From Bernardetiaceae bacterium (GTDB lineage: Bacteria > Bacteroidota > Bacteroidia > Cytophagales > Thermoflexibacteraceae), in NCBI GenBank assembly GCA_025056255.1, contig JANWVT010000017.1, positions 1 through 60,112 on the forward strand: a DNA stretch of 60,112 nt, written 5' to 3'. This document shows, one piece after another, positions 8,766 to 16,069 of the stretch. Position numbers and translations under genes: made by a program. The notes under the pieces are model-generated. The model did no database searches, was not told where the DNA came from, and was given only the letters and a program-made list of their open reading frames with translations. Position 1 is the first letter of the stretch; each line of letters opens with the position of its first letter.

Positions 8766-9626
8766 TTATCGCGTTATTTTTTGGTTAGCAAATACCTGCT
8801 CTTTTATACAGCCATTTTCAAACTCTACTATTGCTTTCAAATTGAAGGTAAATTCTTCTTTACATCCGGCAATTGCAGGGGGCATATAAAACATGGCGCC
8901 CCAAAGCTTGTCCCCTTTTGCATTAGCAGAAAAATCGCGTCCGCCCGGGAAGATGAGCTGCGCACTACTCATGCTTATCCATTTGTAATCGGATGGCGTT
9001 TTTTGAAAGTGTTCAGCTACTAAAGGAATCAAACCCCAGTCTATTATTTTATCGGGCTGTCCAGGGGATTTGATAATTCTTTTTACATTTGTTGTTTCAT
9101 AAGTAATGGCTTTTACCTTGTCATTACCCGGTCCGGTTTGCAATCCTGCCATAAAACTGGCTGTTTCACCTTGATAGCTCGCCAAAGCATTTGTCAGCAC
9201 CGATGCCATTACTGGATTGAAGGCAAGGGTCTGATTACAATTAGCAGCAGGTACACAAGAGCTGAGGTTAAAGTTACTTGCCGCACGGCATACTTCGTTC
9301 TGCCCATTAGTAAATCCCAAACGCAAGATGAGCATTGGGGAAACAGTAGCTTCATCGTATGTAAAGGAAACATTGGCTTGGTTATTCTGTAAAGCAACCT
9401 GACTCACACTGATGCTGCCTCCGCTCATAGACGCAATAGTAACAGCAGCAAGCGACTGTGCGTTGATGGAAGCCAAAAACGAGAGCTGTACCTTGATGGT
9501 AAATGAAATCGTAAACTTGCGATTAGGGGTAGTTTGCGTGCAAACAGACTGGAAGTTTTCTACTACATAGCAATGCGAACTAACCTGCGAATAAGCAGTA
9601 AGAGTGTAACATAGCCACAAAAGCAA
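8766..9626 (-). CDS. Secreted protein of unknown function, non-standard start
   Basis: I do not recognise this family. The 286-residue frame starts with a truncated signal-peptide-like stretch (MLLWLCYTLTAYSQ), then a beta-rich exported domain with several cysteines (for example CVPAANC near residue 128 and 'AGCKEEFTFNLKAIVEFENGC' near 252). The first usable codon is a TTG at 9626. Codons upstream, back to an in-frame TAA at 9657-9659, encode TNKLLIAYAA, which would complete a normal signal peptide but holds no start codon. An in-frame ATG lies at 9686 before that TAA. The gene may use the TTG, or may carry a nonsense mutation in its leader. Confidence 0.65.
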   Translation of the reverse strand: MLLWLCYTLTAYSQVSSHCYVVENFQSVCTQTTPNRKFTISFTIKVQLSFLASINAQSLAAVTIASMSGGSISVSQVALQNNQANVSFTYDEATVSPMLILRLGFTNGQNEVCRAASNFNLSSCVPAANCNQTLAFNPVMASVLTNALASYQGETASFMAGLQTGPGNDKVKAITYETTNVKRIIKSPGQPDKIIDWGLIPLVAEHFQKTPSDYKWISMSSAQLIFPGGRDFSANAKGDKLWGAMFYMPPAIAGCKEEFTFNLKAIVEFENGCIKEQVFANQKITR

Positions 9627-9771
9627 TGCAGCGTATGCGATAAGTAGTTTGTTAGTTTAAACAATAAGGCTGTGCCTGAACAGCATCAAGCCATATACCA
9701 AACGCTCTGCTCACACGCTGCCACTACAACTTTTAACTTACTGATTGCAAACAATTTGTAAAGTAGTATGC

Positions 9772-11121
9772 TTATTCTACAGAGCGGATTCGCTCGCGAA
9801 AAACAATGCCCAGTTCAGCAAGTTCGGCAAGAATGGGTTTGTAAATTTCTTCCTTTACGGGAATTTGTACGCCCGTAAGCTGTATTTGATTGGTTAACAA
9901 GAGCTTGGCACCAATGCCCAACGGCAAACCTACGGTTTTTGCCATGGCTGTATGGCGGTTGTCGTTGCCATAAACAATCAAATCAGAGACAAGTTCGAAG
10001 TTGCCTTCTGCCTTGTGGTACTCGAAACGATGTTGCAAAATAACCATGTCGCGGTCACCTTCTTCCAGCTTCCACTTTTGCTCGAGCAAATGCTGCAAAA
10101 TTTGAGCTGGTGTAGCTCGCTCTAAACCAATTTTATGGTGTCCGAACAAGCCTAACCATTCAATTTTGTCAATTAATTCCGATTTTCTCGGCACATTCAT
10201 CATCATGGCAAGTTTTTCTTCTACCAAATAGGTGCGACTGTATTGAAGAAACATATTGGTGAACTCGCGGTAAGTCATATTTGCCGAGTTGTCAATAATA
10301 ATTTCATCGTCAGTCATACCTAACTGCACAAAAGTATCCCAAGCAGCACAAAAGCCTTTTCGGCGCAGAGTACCGCGCAGAATAGTAGGAATTTGGCGCA
10401 AGCCATACAACTCGCGGTAAATAACCGAATCGCGATTCGGATAGCCTTCATAGTCGCCCAGCCCTTCTACAAATACATCCTCGGTATGGCTGAACAACCG
10501 ATGATACGGGACATATTTCATTTGTCCGTTAATCATGTATTTGGCGGTGCCTTTGCCTGCCAGCACTACGTTGCGCGGATTCCATGTAAACTTGTAGTGC
10601 CAAGGGTTGTTATCGTATTCGGGTGCGACCAAGCCGCCCGCATAGGAGCGAAAGGCTGTAATGACGGCATCTTCGGCATGTAAGCGGTCAATAATTTGCA
10701 TGGCCGACATGTGGTCTATGCCCGGGTCAAAGCCCAATTCATTGAGCAGAAGTACGCCTTTTTCCTCCGCATCTTTGTGCAATGCACGCATTTCGGGCGA
10801 TACGTAGGAGGCTGTCAGCAGGGGTTTGCCAAACTCCACACAGGCTTGGGCAACGGTCAGATGGGCAGCCGGGGGCAGCAAGGAAATCACTACATCGGCA
10901 TTTTGCACCACGCTACGGCATTGTTCCTGATTGTTGCCGTCTAATGCGATTGCTTGGGCAGCGGTATGCTCGCCGCCATTGGCAATAATTTTAGCATGAG
11001 CCGTCTGTTTAACAGCATCAGCAACCGTGAGTTGATAGCCTTCGCTTCGGCATAATTTTAACAAATAATCAATCAGAACATCGGAAGAACGCCCGGCACC
11101 GAGCAAAAGAATATTCTTCAT
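9772..11121 (-). CDS. Saccharopine dehydrogenase-like protein
   Basis: A 449-residue protein with an N-terminal Rossmann fold (MKNILLLGAGRSSDVLIDYL, nucleotide-binding GxGxxS) and a C-terminal saccharopine dehydrogenase catalytic-like domain. Key segments are ADVVISLLPPAAHL near residue 75, ELGFDPGIDHMSAM near 130 and 'SYAGGLVAPE' near 160. The length fits the bacterial/LYS9-like family (saccharopine reductase, NADP, glutamate-forming) and also carboxynorspermidine-dehydrogenase relatives. The real substrate is uncertain: lysine degradation, lysine synthesis and polyamine routes are all possible. It starts downstream of the ABC export genes, separated by a palindrome that includes a promoter-like box. 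Confidence 0.88.
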   Translation of the reverse strand: MKNILLLGAGRSSDVLIDYLLKLCRSEGYQLTVADAVKQTAHAKIIANGGEHTAAQAIALDGNNQEQCRSVVQNADVVISLLPPAAHLTVAQACVEFGKPLLTASYVSPEMRALHKDAEEKGVLLLNELGFDPGIDHMSAMQIIDRLHAEDAVITAFRSYAGGLVAPEYDNNPWHYKFTWNPRNVVLAGKGTAKYMINGQMKYVPYHRLFSHTEDVFVEGLGDYEGYPNRDSVIYRELYGLRQIPTILRGTLRRKGFCAAWDTFVQLGMTDDEIIIDNSANMTYREFTNMFLQYSRTYLVEEKLAMMMNVPRKSELIDKIEWLGLFGHHKIGLERATPAQILQHLLEQKWKLEEGDRDMVILQHRFEYHKAEGNFELVSDLIVYGNDNRHTAMAKTVGLPLGIGAKLLLTNQIQLTGVQIPVKEEIYKPILAELAELGIVFRERIRSVE

Positions 11122-11132
11122 GGTGGTGGAAC

Positions 11133-11161
11133 AAGTCTATCTTGGGGGCAAAGATAGACTT
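11133..11161 (-). promoter_or_regulatory. Perfect 11-bp palindrome containing a TAnnTTTG box
   Basis: AAGTCTATCTT (11133-11143), a 7-nt spacer GGGGGCA, and AAGATAGACTT (11151-11161) form a perfect inverted repeat 12 bp before the saccharopine dehydrogenase-like start. Read on the minus strand, TATCTTTG (11156-11149) inside it matches the Bacteroidota -7 box. It could be an operator over the promoter, or an intercistronic hairpin; there is no T-run after it, which argues against a simple terminator. Confidence 0.55.
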
Positions 11162-11183
11162 TCCCGACCAATAAGTTTGTAGC

Positions 11184-12434
11184 CTACTCGTCCTTCAAAG
11201 CAACCACCGGATTGACGGTAGCGGCTTTGGCGGCAGGAATAATACCCGCCAAAACCCCTGAAATAATCAGCATAATCAATGCAGAGAGCGCAACCGATAC
11301 ATTCACTTCTGGGTTGGCAAAAAATTCACTCTCAGCGTTAGATTTTTTTAACAGGTAATTAATCAACTCAATCAGTCCGATGCCGCACATCAGCCCTATG
11401 TAACCTGCTACGGCAGTAATCACGATAGATTCCTGCACAATCAGGCTGATGATGCTCCACGGGGTTGCGCCCAGTGCCTTGCGAATACCTATTTCTTTGG
11501 TGCGCTCCCGCACAACGATGAGCATAATGTTGCTGACACCGATAATGCCTGCTATGATAGTTCCCAAGCTCACTAACCAGCTAAACCCTGCAATGCCGAT
11601 AAATAAACCGTTAATGCGCTGAAACTCTTCCTCCACATTGGCAGAACCAAAGGCTTTGAGGTCGTTGGGGGCTACTTTGTGGCGTTGCGCCAGCAATTTT
11701 TTGGCTTCCTGCTCAATCTCGGCGGCAGGTACGCCCGGCTTGGGCAGCATCGCCAGCCAAAAGACGCGGTTGCCTTGGTTAAATGCTTGTTGCATAGCGG
11801 TTTGCGGCAGGTAAATTGTATTGCGGTCTTCACGTATGTCTTCGCCGCGAGTACCCAGCCCGCGCTGAATGCCTACCACTTTGAAAAAAATGCCTTTGAT
11901 GTCAATATACTGCCCAATTGGGTCTTCGTCCGGAGCAAAAAGCACGTTTACAACCTCTTCGCCAATAACGCACACTTTGCGACGTTGGTCAATATCGGTC
12001 TGGTTAATAAACCTGCCTTTTATTATTTCCATTTTTTTCAGGTGGAAAAAATCGGGATAGTCGCCAAAAATCCGAAAGGCGGTAGAGTTTTTCAGTCCGC
12101 GGGTTACTGTTCCATCTATTGTATTGCGAGGTGCAAGCACTGCTATTCCTTTCACCTGTTCGCGCAAGGCTTGCATGTCTTCTGTGTTGAGTTGGATAAA
12201 TCTGCCCGGTTTCAGTCCCATGTAGGGTTCGCTGGTGCGCTGTGTCCACATAAACACCGAGCGCGGCGAAATATCAATGCTTTGCATGATGCCGTTTTCA
12301 AAGCCTTTGCCCGAACCCAGCAGTACAATTAGCATAAAAATGCCCCAGAAAACACCAAAGGCAGTTAGTGCCGTCCGCAACTTGTGTTTGCGCACGGTGG
12401 CATATATTTCTTTCCATTTGTCTATATCAAACAT
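11184..12434 (-). CDS. MacB-like ABC transporter permease (second copy)
   Basis: A 416-residue permease with a MacB/FtsX architecture. The first membrane helix is at about residues 20-45 (LRTALTAFGVFWGIFMLIVLLG), followed by a large periplasmic MacB_PCD domain to about 270. Three C-terminal helices form the FtsX domain (GTIIAGIIGVSNIMLIVVRERTKEIGIRKALG at about 290, then helices at about 345 and 390). The 'ERTKEIGIRKALGA' coupling motif is typical of this class. It is clearly paralogous to the permease at 13831-15078 and probably forms a heterodimer with it, powered by the ATPase at 15106. Substrate unknown; macrolide, peptide or lipoprotein export-type systems share this design. Confidence 0.92.
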   Translation of the reverse strand: MFDIDKWKEIYATVRKHKLRTALTAFGVFWGIFMLIVLLGSGKGFENGIMQSIDISPRSVFMWTQRTSEPYMGLKPGRFIQLNTEDMQALREQVKGIAVLAPRNTIDGTVTRGLKNSTAFRIFGDYPDFFHLKKMEIIKGRFINQTDIDQRRKVCVIGEEVVNVLFAPDEDPIGQYIDIKGIFFKVVGIQRGLGTRGEDIREDRNTIYLPQTAMQQAFNQGNRVFWLAMLPKPGVPAAEIEQEAKKLLAQRHKVAPNDLKAFGSANVEEEFQRINGLFIGIAGFSWLVSLGTIIAGIIGVSNIMLIVVRERTKEIGIRKALGATPWSIISLIVQESIVITAVAGYIGLMCGIGLIELINYLLKKSNAESEFFANPEVNVSVALSALIMLIISGVLAGIIPAAKAATVNPVVALKDE

Positions 12435-12465
12435 GGCGGTAAGGTTTTAAGTGTTGGGTGATTTG

Positions 12466-12498
12466 ACTTTTCCATGCACTTACTTGCGTTGGTTGAGT
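12466..12498. repeat. Direct repeat copy A (33 bp) bracketing a two-gene module
   Basis: Matches copy B at 13166-13198 at 32 of 33 positions, exactly 700 bp apart. On the minus strand it reproduces the last codons and stop of the VOC gene (CTC AAC CAA CGC AAG TAA) and then GTGC ATG GAAAAGT. The single mismatch (CGC here, CGA in copy B) is synonymous for Arg in the VOC frame. Confidence 0.85.
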
Positions 12499-12519
12499 AC
12501 TGAATCTTATTCGTACAGA

Positions 12520-12981
12520 CTATGGCAGCAGATTCTCCAAATCGTCTTTATCTTTGTTACGACCGGAAGCCTGTTTAGCTTTTATTAAGTCGCTAAGATG
12601 TAACGTTCTAACCCGAAGATTTTCTTCTATCTCAACCCAAATAGCACTCTGAAAGGCTTCATTAAACTGTAAGCCCTTAATTTGAGTAATGATATCAATA
12701 CTTACCGGCGGGCGACCGAATGTAAATACATCGTAATCTGATACTTGAAGGAATTTTGTCTCTGACATATCAAAAATTGGCATCCCAAAGTTCATGAATG
12801 CATGTACTAATTTCCGATAATTTTCAGGCGTAGCGTGTACCCATATATCCATATCACCTGTTGTTCTGGAATATCCGTGCAGTATGACAGAATAGCCACC
12901 AACCAGTATGTACTCTACATCTGATGTATTCAGAGATTGAATAAAATCCTGAAAGTCAGGGTTAAATATGTTGCGTTTCAT
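12520..12981 (-). CDS. Nucleotidyltransferase-fold protein (DUF6036/AbiEii-like), candidate toxin-antitoxin member
   Basis: A 153-residue protein. The nucleotidyltransferase core is clear: LVGGYSVILHGYSRTTGDMDIWV near residues 21-43 gives the hGG...x-DxD motif (the two metal-binding Asp in DMD), and a third acidic position follows in 'VSIDIITQIKG' near residue 95. The frame is open further upstream, but the ATG at 12981 gives the conserved start MKRNIFNPDF and overlaps the preceding small gene by 4 bp (ATGA). Small minimal nucleotidyltransferases paired with a short partner often form toxin-antitoxin units (MenT/AbiE-like); that role is inferred here from size and pairing. The base composition looks more AT-rich than the flanking ABC genes. 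Confidence 0.85.
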   Translation of the reverse strand: MKRNIFNPDFQDFIQSLNTSDVEYILVGGYSVILHGYSRTTGDMDIWVHATPENYRKLVHAFMNFGMPIFDMSETKFLQVSDYDVFTFGRPPVSIDIITQIKGLQFNEAFQSAIWVEIEENLRVRTLHLSDLIKAKQASGRNKDKDDLENLLP

Positions 12982-13175
12982 AGCCTTTTTCTCATCTGAA
13001 AACAAGTGCGGTCTAATCTGTCGTTGTGTCCGGGCACAATACCGTAAGCCGAACAAATCAGATACCATGCAGCCTCTAATCGCTCGCGATAAGTTTTAGA
13101 TAGCCAATACTCTCGCTGATGCGACGCTTGTTCGAAACTTTGAATTTTAAATGCTGTTCTATCTAACTTTTCCAT
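12978..13175 (-). CDS. Small partner protein of the nucleotidyltransferase, 65 residues
   Basis: Reads MEKLDRTAFKIQSFEQ at the start, then REYWLSKTYRERLEAAWYL, and ends DRTCFQMRKRL. This looks like a short helical protein often found next to nucleotidyltransferase genes in Bacteroidota, usually left as hypothetical. Its ATG at 13175 lies inside direct repeat copy B, just 7 bp after the VOC stop codon, and its stop overlaps the nucleotidyltransferase start (ATGA), so the pair is translationally coupled. A longer start at 13202 would overlap the VOC gene and is not preferred. Possible antitoxin or targeting partner; function not established. Confidence 0.75.
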   Translation of the reverse strand: MEKLDRTAFKIQSFEQASHQREYWLSKTYRERLEAAWYLICSAYGIVPGHNDRLDRTCFQMRKRL

Positions 13176-13198
13176 GCACTTACTTTCGTTGGTTGAGT
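13166..13198. repeat. Direct repeat copy B (33 bp) at the 3' end of the VOC gene
   Basis: The copy B partner of 12466-12498. On the minus strand it carries the true last codons and TAA of the VOC gene and the ATG plus next codons of the small partner gene, so one repeat joins the end of a resident gene to the start of the inserted-looking module. Similarity weakly continues a few bases further into the VOC gene (GATT on both sides, with a 2-bp length difference). Confidence 0.85.
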
Positions 13199-13626
13199 TC
13201 AATCAAATACCCGTCGGGGTCTGCCAGATAAATCTGACGCACGCCGTCAAATCGCGTCTGTGCATGATAGGGTATTTTTTGCGATTGGAGGAAACGCTCC
13301 GCCGCCGCAATATCGGCAACGAACAGGGCAAAATGGCTGCCGTCTTTGTCGTTTACTACGGGCTGCGTGCGCCCTGCCAGCAGGTGAATCTGGTGCTGTT
13401 CGCTCACCTGAAACCATGCACGGATGGCTTTCAGGTTATCGGGCACAGGTACGGATTTTAAGCCAAGTACATTGCCATAAAAATTTTTAGAAGCCTCAAT
13501 ATCAGCTACTTGCAAGGCAATGTGATTGTGCGCCACAATGCCAATCCCTTGCGCCTGCGCCGCCAAACCCGAAAAGAGCAGCAGCCATGCGACAGTGAAG
13601 CCGTAAAAGCGATTGAGTGGTAGCAT
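13180..13626 (-). CDS. Exported VOC (glyoxalase/bleomycin-resistance fold) protein
   Basis: A 148-residue protein. It has an N-terminal signal peptide (TVAWLLLFSGLAAQAQG, cleavage near residue 27), unusual for this mostly cytosolic fold. The VOC domain follows: NHIALQVADIEASKNFYGNVLGL near residues 34-56, with a metal-ligand-type His at the start, and a second half with SHFALFVADI near 96 and 'IYLADPDGYLIEL' near 130 (the usual DPDGNxIEL end with a Glu ligand). It lies between the two ABC permease genes, and its 3' end is the target of the 33-bp duplication. The role in the locus is unknown. Confidence 0.88.
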   Translation of the reverse strand: MLPLNRFYGFTVAWLLLFSGLAAQAQGIGIVAHNHIALQVADIEASKNFYGNVLGLKSVPVPDNLKAIRAWFQVSEQHQIHLLAGRTQPVVNDKDGSHFALFVADIAAAERFLQSQKIPYHAQTRFDGVRQIYLADPDGYLIELNQRK

Positions 13627-13670
13627 GGTATAACGAGTTTGTATTTTTAAAAATAGCTGTGTTTTAAAAT

Positions 13671-13694
13671 GTGGTTCGTGGAGACACTAACCAC
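13671..13694. repeat. Hairpin repeat, family member (loop GAGA)
   Basis: GTGGTTCGTG, loop GAGA, CACTAACCAC: a 10-bp stem with one mismatch and a 4-nt loop. It keeps the GTG/CAC stem tip and, on the opposite strand, the TCTC loop of the hairpin family clustered at 49923-50255. Confidence 0.6.
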
Positions 13695-13750
13695 AGTGGC
13701 ATAACACTTTACACACCGCAAAAAGCTCAAATTTTGTACTAATAATTTTC

Positions 13751-13797
13751 TCTCTGCGAACTCTGCGGTTAAACCTCTGCGTTCTTTGCGGTTAAAA
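13751..13797. repeat. CTCTGCGGTTAA-type interspersed repeat
   Basis: Two imperfect tandem halves, each of the form CTCTGCG-(n)-TCT(G/T)TGCGGTTAAA (13753-13773 and 13775-13797). The motif 'ACCGCAGAG..CGCAGAG' on the minus strand resembles a short intergenic sequence that I recall from many unrelated bacterial genomes; this is from memory and needs a search. The rest of the 13627-13830 gap shows only the hairpin at 13671. Confidence 0.5.
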
Positions 13798-13830
13798 TAC
13801 TTACTACAAAGAATATCAAGAGCAAAATTT

Positions 13831-15078
13831 CTAATCTGCCCGCAATGCTTCAATCGGCTTGACGCGAGCGGCTTGAACGGCAGGAATCAGCCCTGCCAGC
13901 GCACCTGCTATTACCAGTACCAGCGTTGCGGAGATAGCCACGCCCAAATCCACTTCGGGGCGTGTAAAGTAGGGCAGCTGCGCGCCGCTGGCATCTATCA
14001 GAAACCTGAGCGCATCCAGCAGCCCGATGCCCATCAGCATACCGATATAACCGGCAATTCCGGTAATAAAAACCGACTCTTGGATAATCAGGCTGACAAT
14101 GCTTGCAGGGGTAGCCCCCAAAGCCTTGCGAACACCGATTTCGCGGGTGCGTTCTTTGACGATAATCATCATGATATTGCTCACGCCTACCACACCTGCA
14201 ATGAGCGTACCAATGCCTACCACCCAAATAAACATGCGAATGCCTCTAAACAAGCCCTGAAAACGCTTGTAGTTCTCTTCGTTGTTCCAAATTTCTACTG
14301 CCTGTTTGTCTTCGGGTGAAAAGTTGTGCCGACGAGCCAGCGTAGCGCGGATTTCGTTTTCCAACTCAATAGCAGGTTTGTTGTCGCGAGGCGTTACTAC
14401 GAAGGTTTGCACCTGATTGGGCTGATTAAACACGTTTTGCAGCGTACTGAACGGAATGTAGGCGCGTTCTTCGTTGCGTCCGTTGTTGCCGTTGCTGGTG
14501 AAAACACCTACTACTTTGAAGGGGATACCTTTCACGTTGATGTATTCGCCAATGCCGATGCTTTCATCTTCACCGAAAAGCACTTTGCGCACTTTTTCAC
14601 CCAGAATAATGACTTTGCGCTGCTCTGCAATATCGGATTTGTTGAGTAAACGTCCGGCTTTCAACTTCTCACCATTGATTCGGAAGAAATCTCCTTGTGC
14701 ACCGAATACCTGATAAGACCCGTTCTTGCGTTTGTAGTTGAGCGTAAACTCACCCATGAGGCGGTTTCGGGGGGAGATTTTTTCTACATCGTCAAGCCCG
14801 GTTTCCAGTGTGCGGAGGTCATCGTTGGTAAATTTAATATACCGACCGGGCTTTGTGCCGTTGTGCGGAACGGTGGTTTTACCTGCCCATATCCAAATGC
14901 TGTTTTTAGCTTCTTCGGCAAATTCGGCTTCTACACCGTTTTGCATCCCGTTACCTGCACCCAACAGCAGCATAAGCATAAAAATCCCCCAAAAAACGCC
15001 AAAAGCGGTTAAAAAAGTCCGCAGTTTATTCTTGCGAATGGTAGCAAATATTTCCTGCCATTTATCAAAATCAAACAT
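13831..15078 (-). CDS. MacB-like ABC transporter permease (first copy)
   Basis: A 415-residue permease with the same plan as its paralogue at 11184-12434: helix at about 20-45 (LRTFLTAFGVFWGIFMLMLLLGAGNGM), a MacB periplasmic domain to about 265, and three FtsX helices at the C-terminus starting at GTLIAGVVGVSNIMMIIVKERTREIGVRKALG. N-termini of the two copies are almost the same (MFDxDKW-x-EI-x-AT-[IV]-RK-[NH]-KLRT), showing duplication. It begins 27 bp after the ATPase gene, consistent with one transcript. Confidence 0.93.
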   Translation of the reverse strand: MFDFDKWQEIFATIRKNKLRTFLTAFGVFWGIFMLMLLLGAGNGMQNGVEAEFAEEAKNSIWIWAGKTTVPHNGTKPGRYIKFTNDDLRTLETGLDDVEKISPRNRLMGEFTLNYKRKNGSYQVFGAQGDFFRINGEKLKAGRLLNKSDIAEQRKVIILGEKVRKVLFGEDESIGIGEYINVKGIPFKVVGVFTSNGNNGRNEERAYIPFSTLQNVFNQPNQVQTFVVTPRDNKPAIELENEIRATLARRHNFSPEDKQAVEIWNNEENYKRFQGLFRGIRMFIWVVGIGTLIAGVVGVSNIMMIIVKERTREIGVRKALGATPASIVSLIIQESVFITGIAGYIGMLMGIGLLDALRFLIDASGAQLPYFTRPEVDLGVAISATLVLVIAGALAGLIPAVQAARVKPIEALRAD

Positions 15079-15105
15079 GGTTGCAGTAGGTTGGGCGTTT
15101 CAATT

Positions 15106-15828
15106 TTAATAATGCACTGCCGTATGCTTCACCACGTCTTCCTGTCCGAAGTGCGTATCTGCATGTGAAATAATTTGACCGTCGCGCAGGCGGATGATGC
15201 GGTTGGTTTGGTTAGCTACGTCGTTTTCGTGGGTTACGATAACGACCGTCATGCCTTGTGCGTTTACTTGCTTGAAAATATCCATCACTTCCTGCGAAGT
15301 TTTGGAATCCAGCGCACCTGTCGGCTCGTCGGCGAGGATGATTTTGGGCTGGCTAATCAGAGCGCGGGCAATGGCAACGCGCTGCCGCTGACCACCCGAC
15401 ATTTCGTTGGGGCTGTGCTCTGCCCACTCGCGCAGACCGACCATTTCCAAATATTCCAAAGCCTTTTTGTTGCGCTCTTTGCGGCTTACTTTTTGATAGT
15501 ACAGCGGCAGCGCCACATTTTCCATTGCATTTTTAAAGTTCAGCAAATTGAAAGACTGAAACACAAAGCCGATAAATCGGTTGCGGTAGTAGGCAGCTTT
15601 GCTTGCTGACAAGTTTTTCATCAGCGTATTGTTCAAATAATATTCACCTGCATCATAATCATCCAAAATGCCCAAAATATTGAGCAGGGTGGACTTGCCC
15701 GAACCCGAAGAACCCATAATAGACACGAGTTCGCCCTCTTCAATGGTGGCTTGCAGACCTTTCAGCACATGCAGGCGGCTGTTGCCTACCGAGTAATATT
15801 TGTGGATGTTGTGAAGTTGAATCATCAT
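15106..15828 (-). CDS. MacB/LolD-type ABC transporter ATPase
   Basis: A 240-residue ATPase with Walker A GSSGSGKST near residue 42, the ABC signature MSGGQRQRVAIARAL near 148, Walker B KIILADEPTGALD near 165 and the switch His in VIVTHEND near 203. 'DEPTGALDSKTS' is typical of the MacB/LolD subfamily, which powers export through FtsX-type permeases without transporting the substrate through a channel. Start chosen at the paired ATGs at 15828/15825 (MMIQLHNIHKYY); the frame extends to 15879 but the extra residues are not family-like. Upstream lies an 8-bp palindrome that may be an operator. Confidence 0.94.
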   Translation of the reverse strand: MMIQLHNIHKYYSVGNSRLHVLKGLQATIEEGELVSIMGSSGSGKSTLLNILGILDDYDAGEYYLNNTLMKNLSASKAAYYRNRFIGFVFQSFNLLNFKNAMENVALPLYYQKVSRKERNKKALEYLEMVGLREWAEHSPNEMSGGQRQRVAIARALISQPKIILADEPTGALDSKTSQEVMDIFKQVNAQGMTVVIVTHENDVANQTNRIIRLRDGQIISHADTHFGQEDVVKHTAVHY

Positions 15829-15932
15829 ATCGGCGCTTTTTCGTTTGACTTGCCGATGAAGTGCCAAATGCAGTACCAAAAGTGCTAAATATTTGCTAAT
15901 CAGAGCGATAGCACCATTTCATTCTTACTGGA

Positions 15933-15960
15933 TGTACGCATATGAACACCCGTGCGTACA
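15933..15960. promoter_or_regulatory. Inverted repeat upstream of the ABC operon
   Basis: TGTACGCA (15933-15940) and TGCGTACA (15953-15960) form a perfect 8-bp inverted repeat with a 12-bp centre, about 105-130 bp before the ATPase start and just after the terminator of the previous gene. The spacing fits a dimeric repressor/activator site better than a hairpin terminator. Inferred role only. Confidence 0.4.
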
Positions 15961-15973
15961 GAATGGAACAAAA

Positions 15974-15997
15974 AACCACCCTCGATGCGGGGTGGTT
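15974..15997 (-). terminator. Rho-independent terminator after the DUF2723 gene
   Basis: On the minus strand AACCACCC, a short loop, then GGGTGGTT followed by a T-run (TTTTTTG). It lies about 75 bp beyond the DUF2723 stop and separates that gene from the ABC operon. Confidence 0.8.
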
Positions 15998-16069
15998 TAT
16001 ATTCGTTAGTTTAGAGCTGATGCTATAAAAAATAACTTTGTCAAACTTTTATACTTCACTGATAGCTCT

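Noticed and set aside
13024-13039. TTGTG...CACAA palindrome with a TCCGGG centre, similar to the hairpin family.
   Set aside because: It lies inside the coding region of the 65-residue partner protein, and its centre does not follow the TCYN loop rule.
12520-13175. A classic insertion sequence carrying its own transposase.
   Set aside because: Neither gene resembles a transposase, and no terminal inverted repeats were found; only the 33-bp direct repeats are seen.
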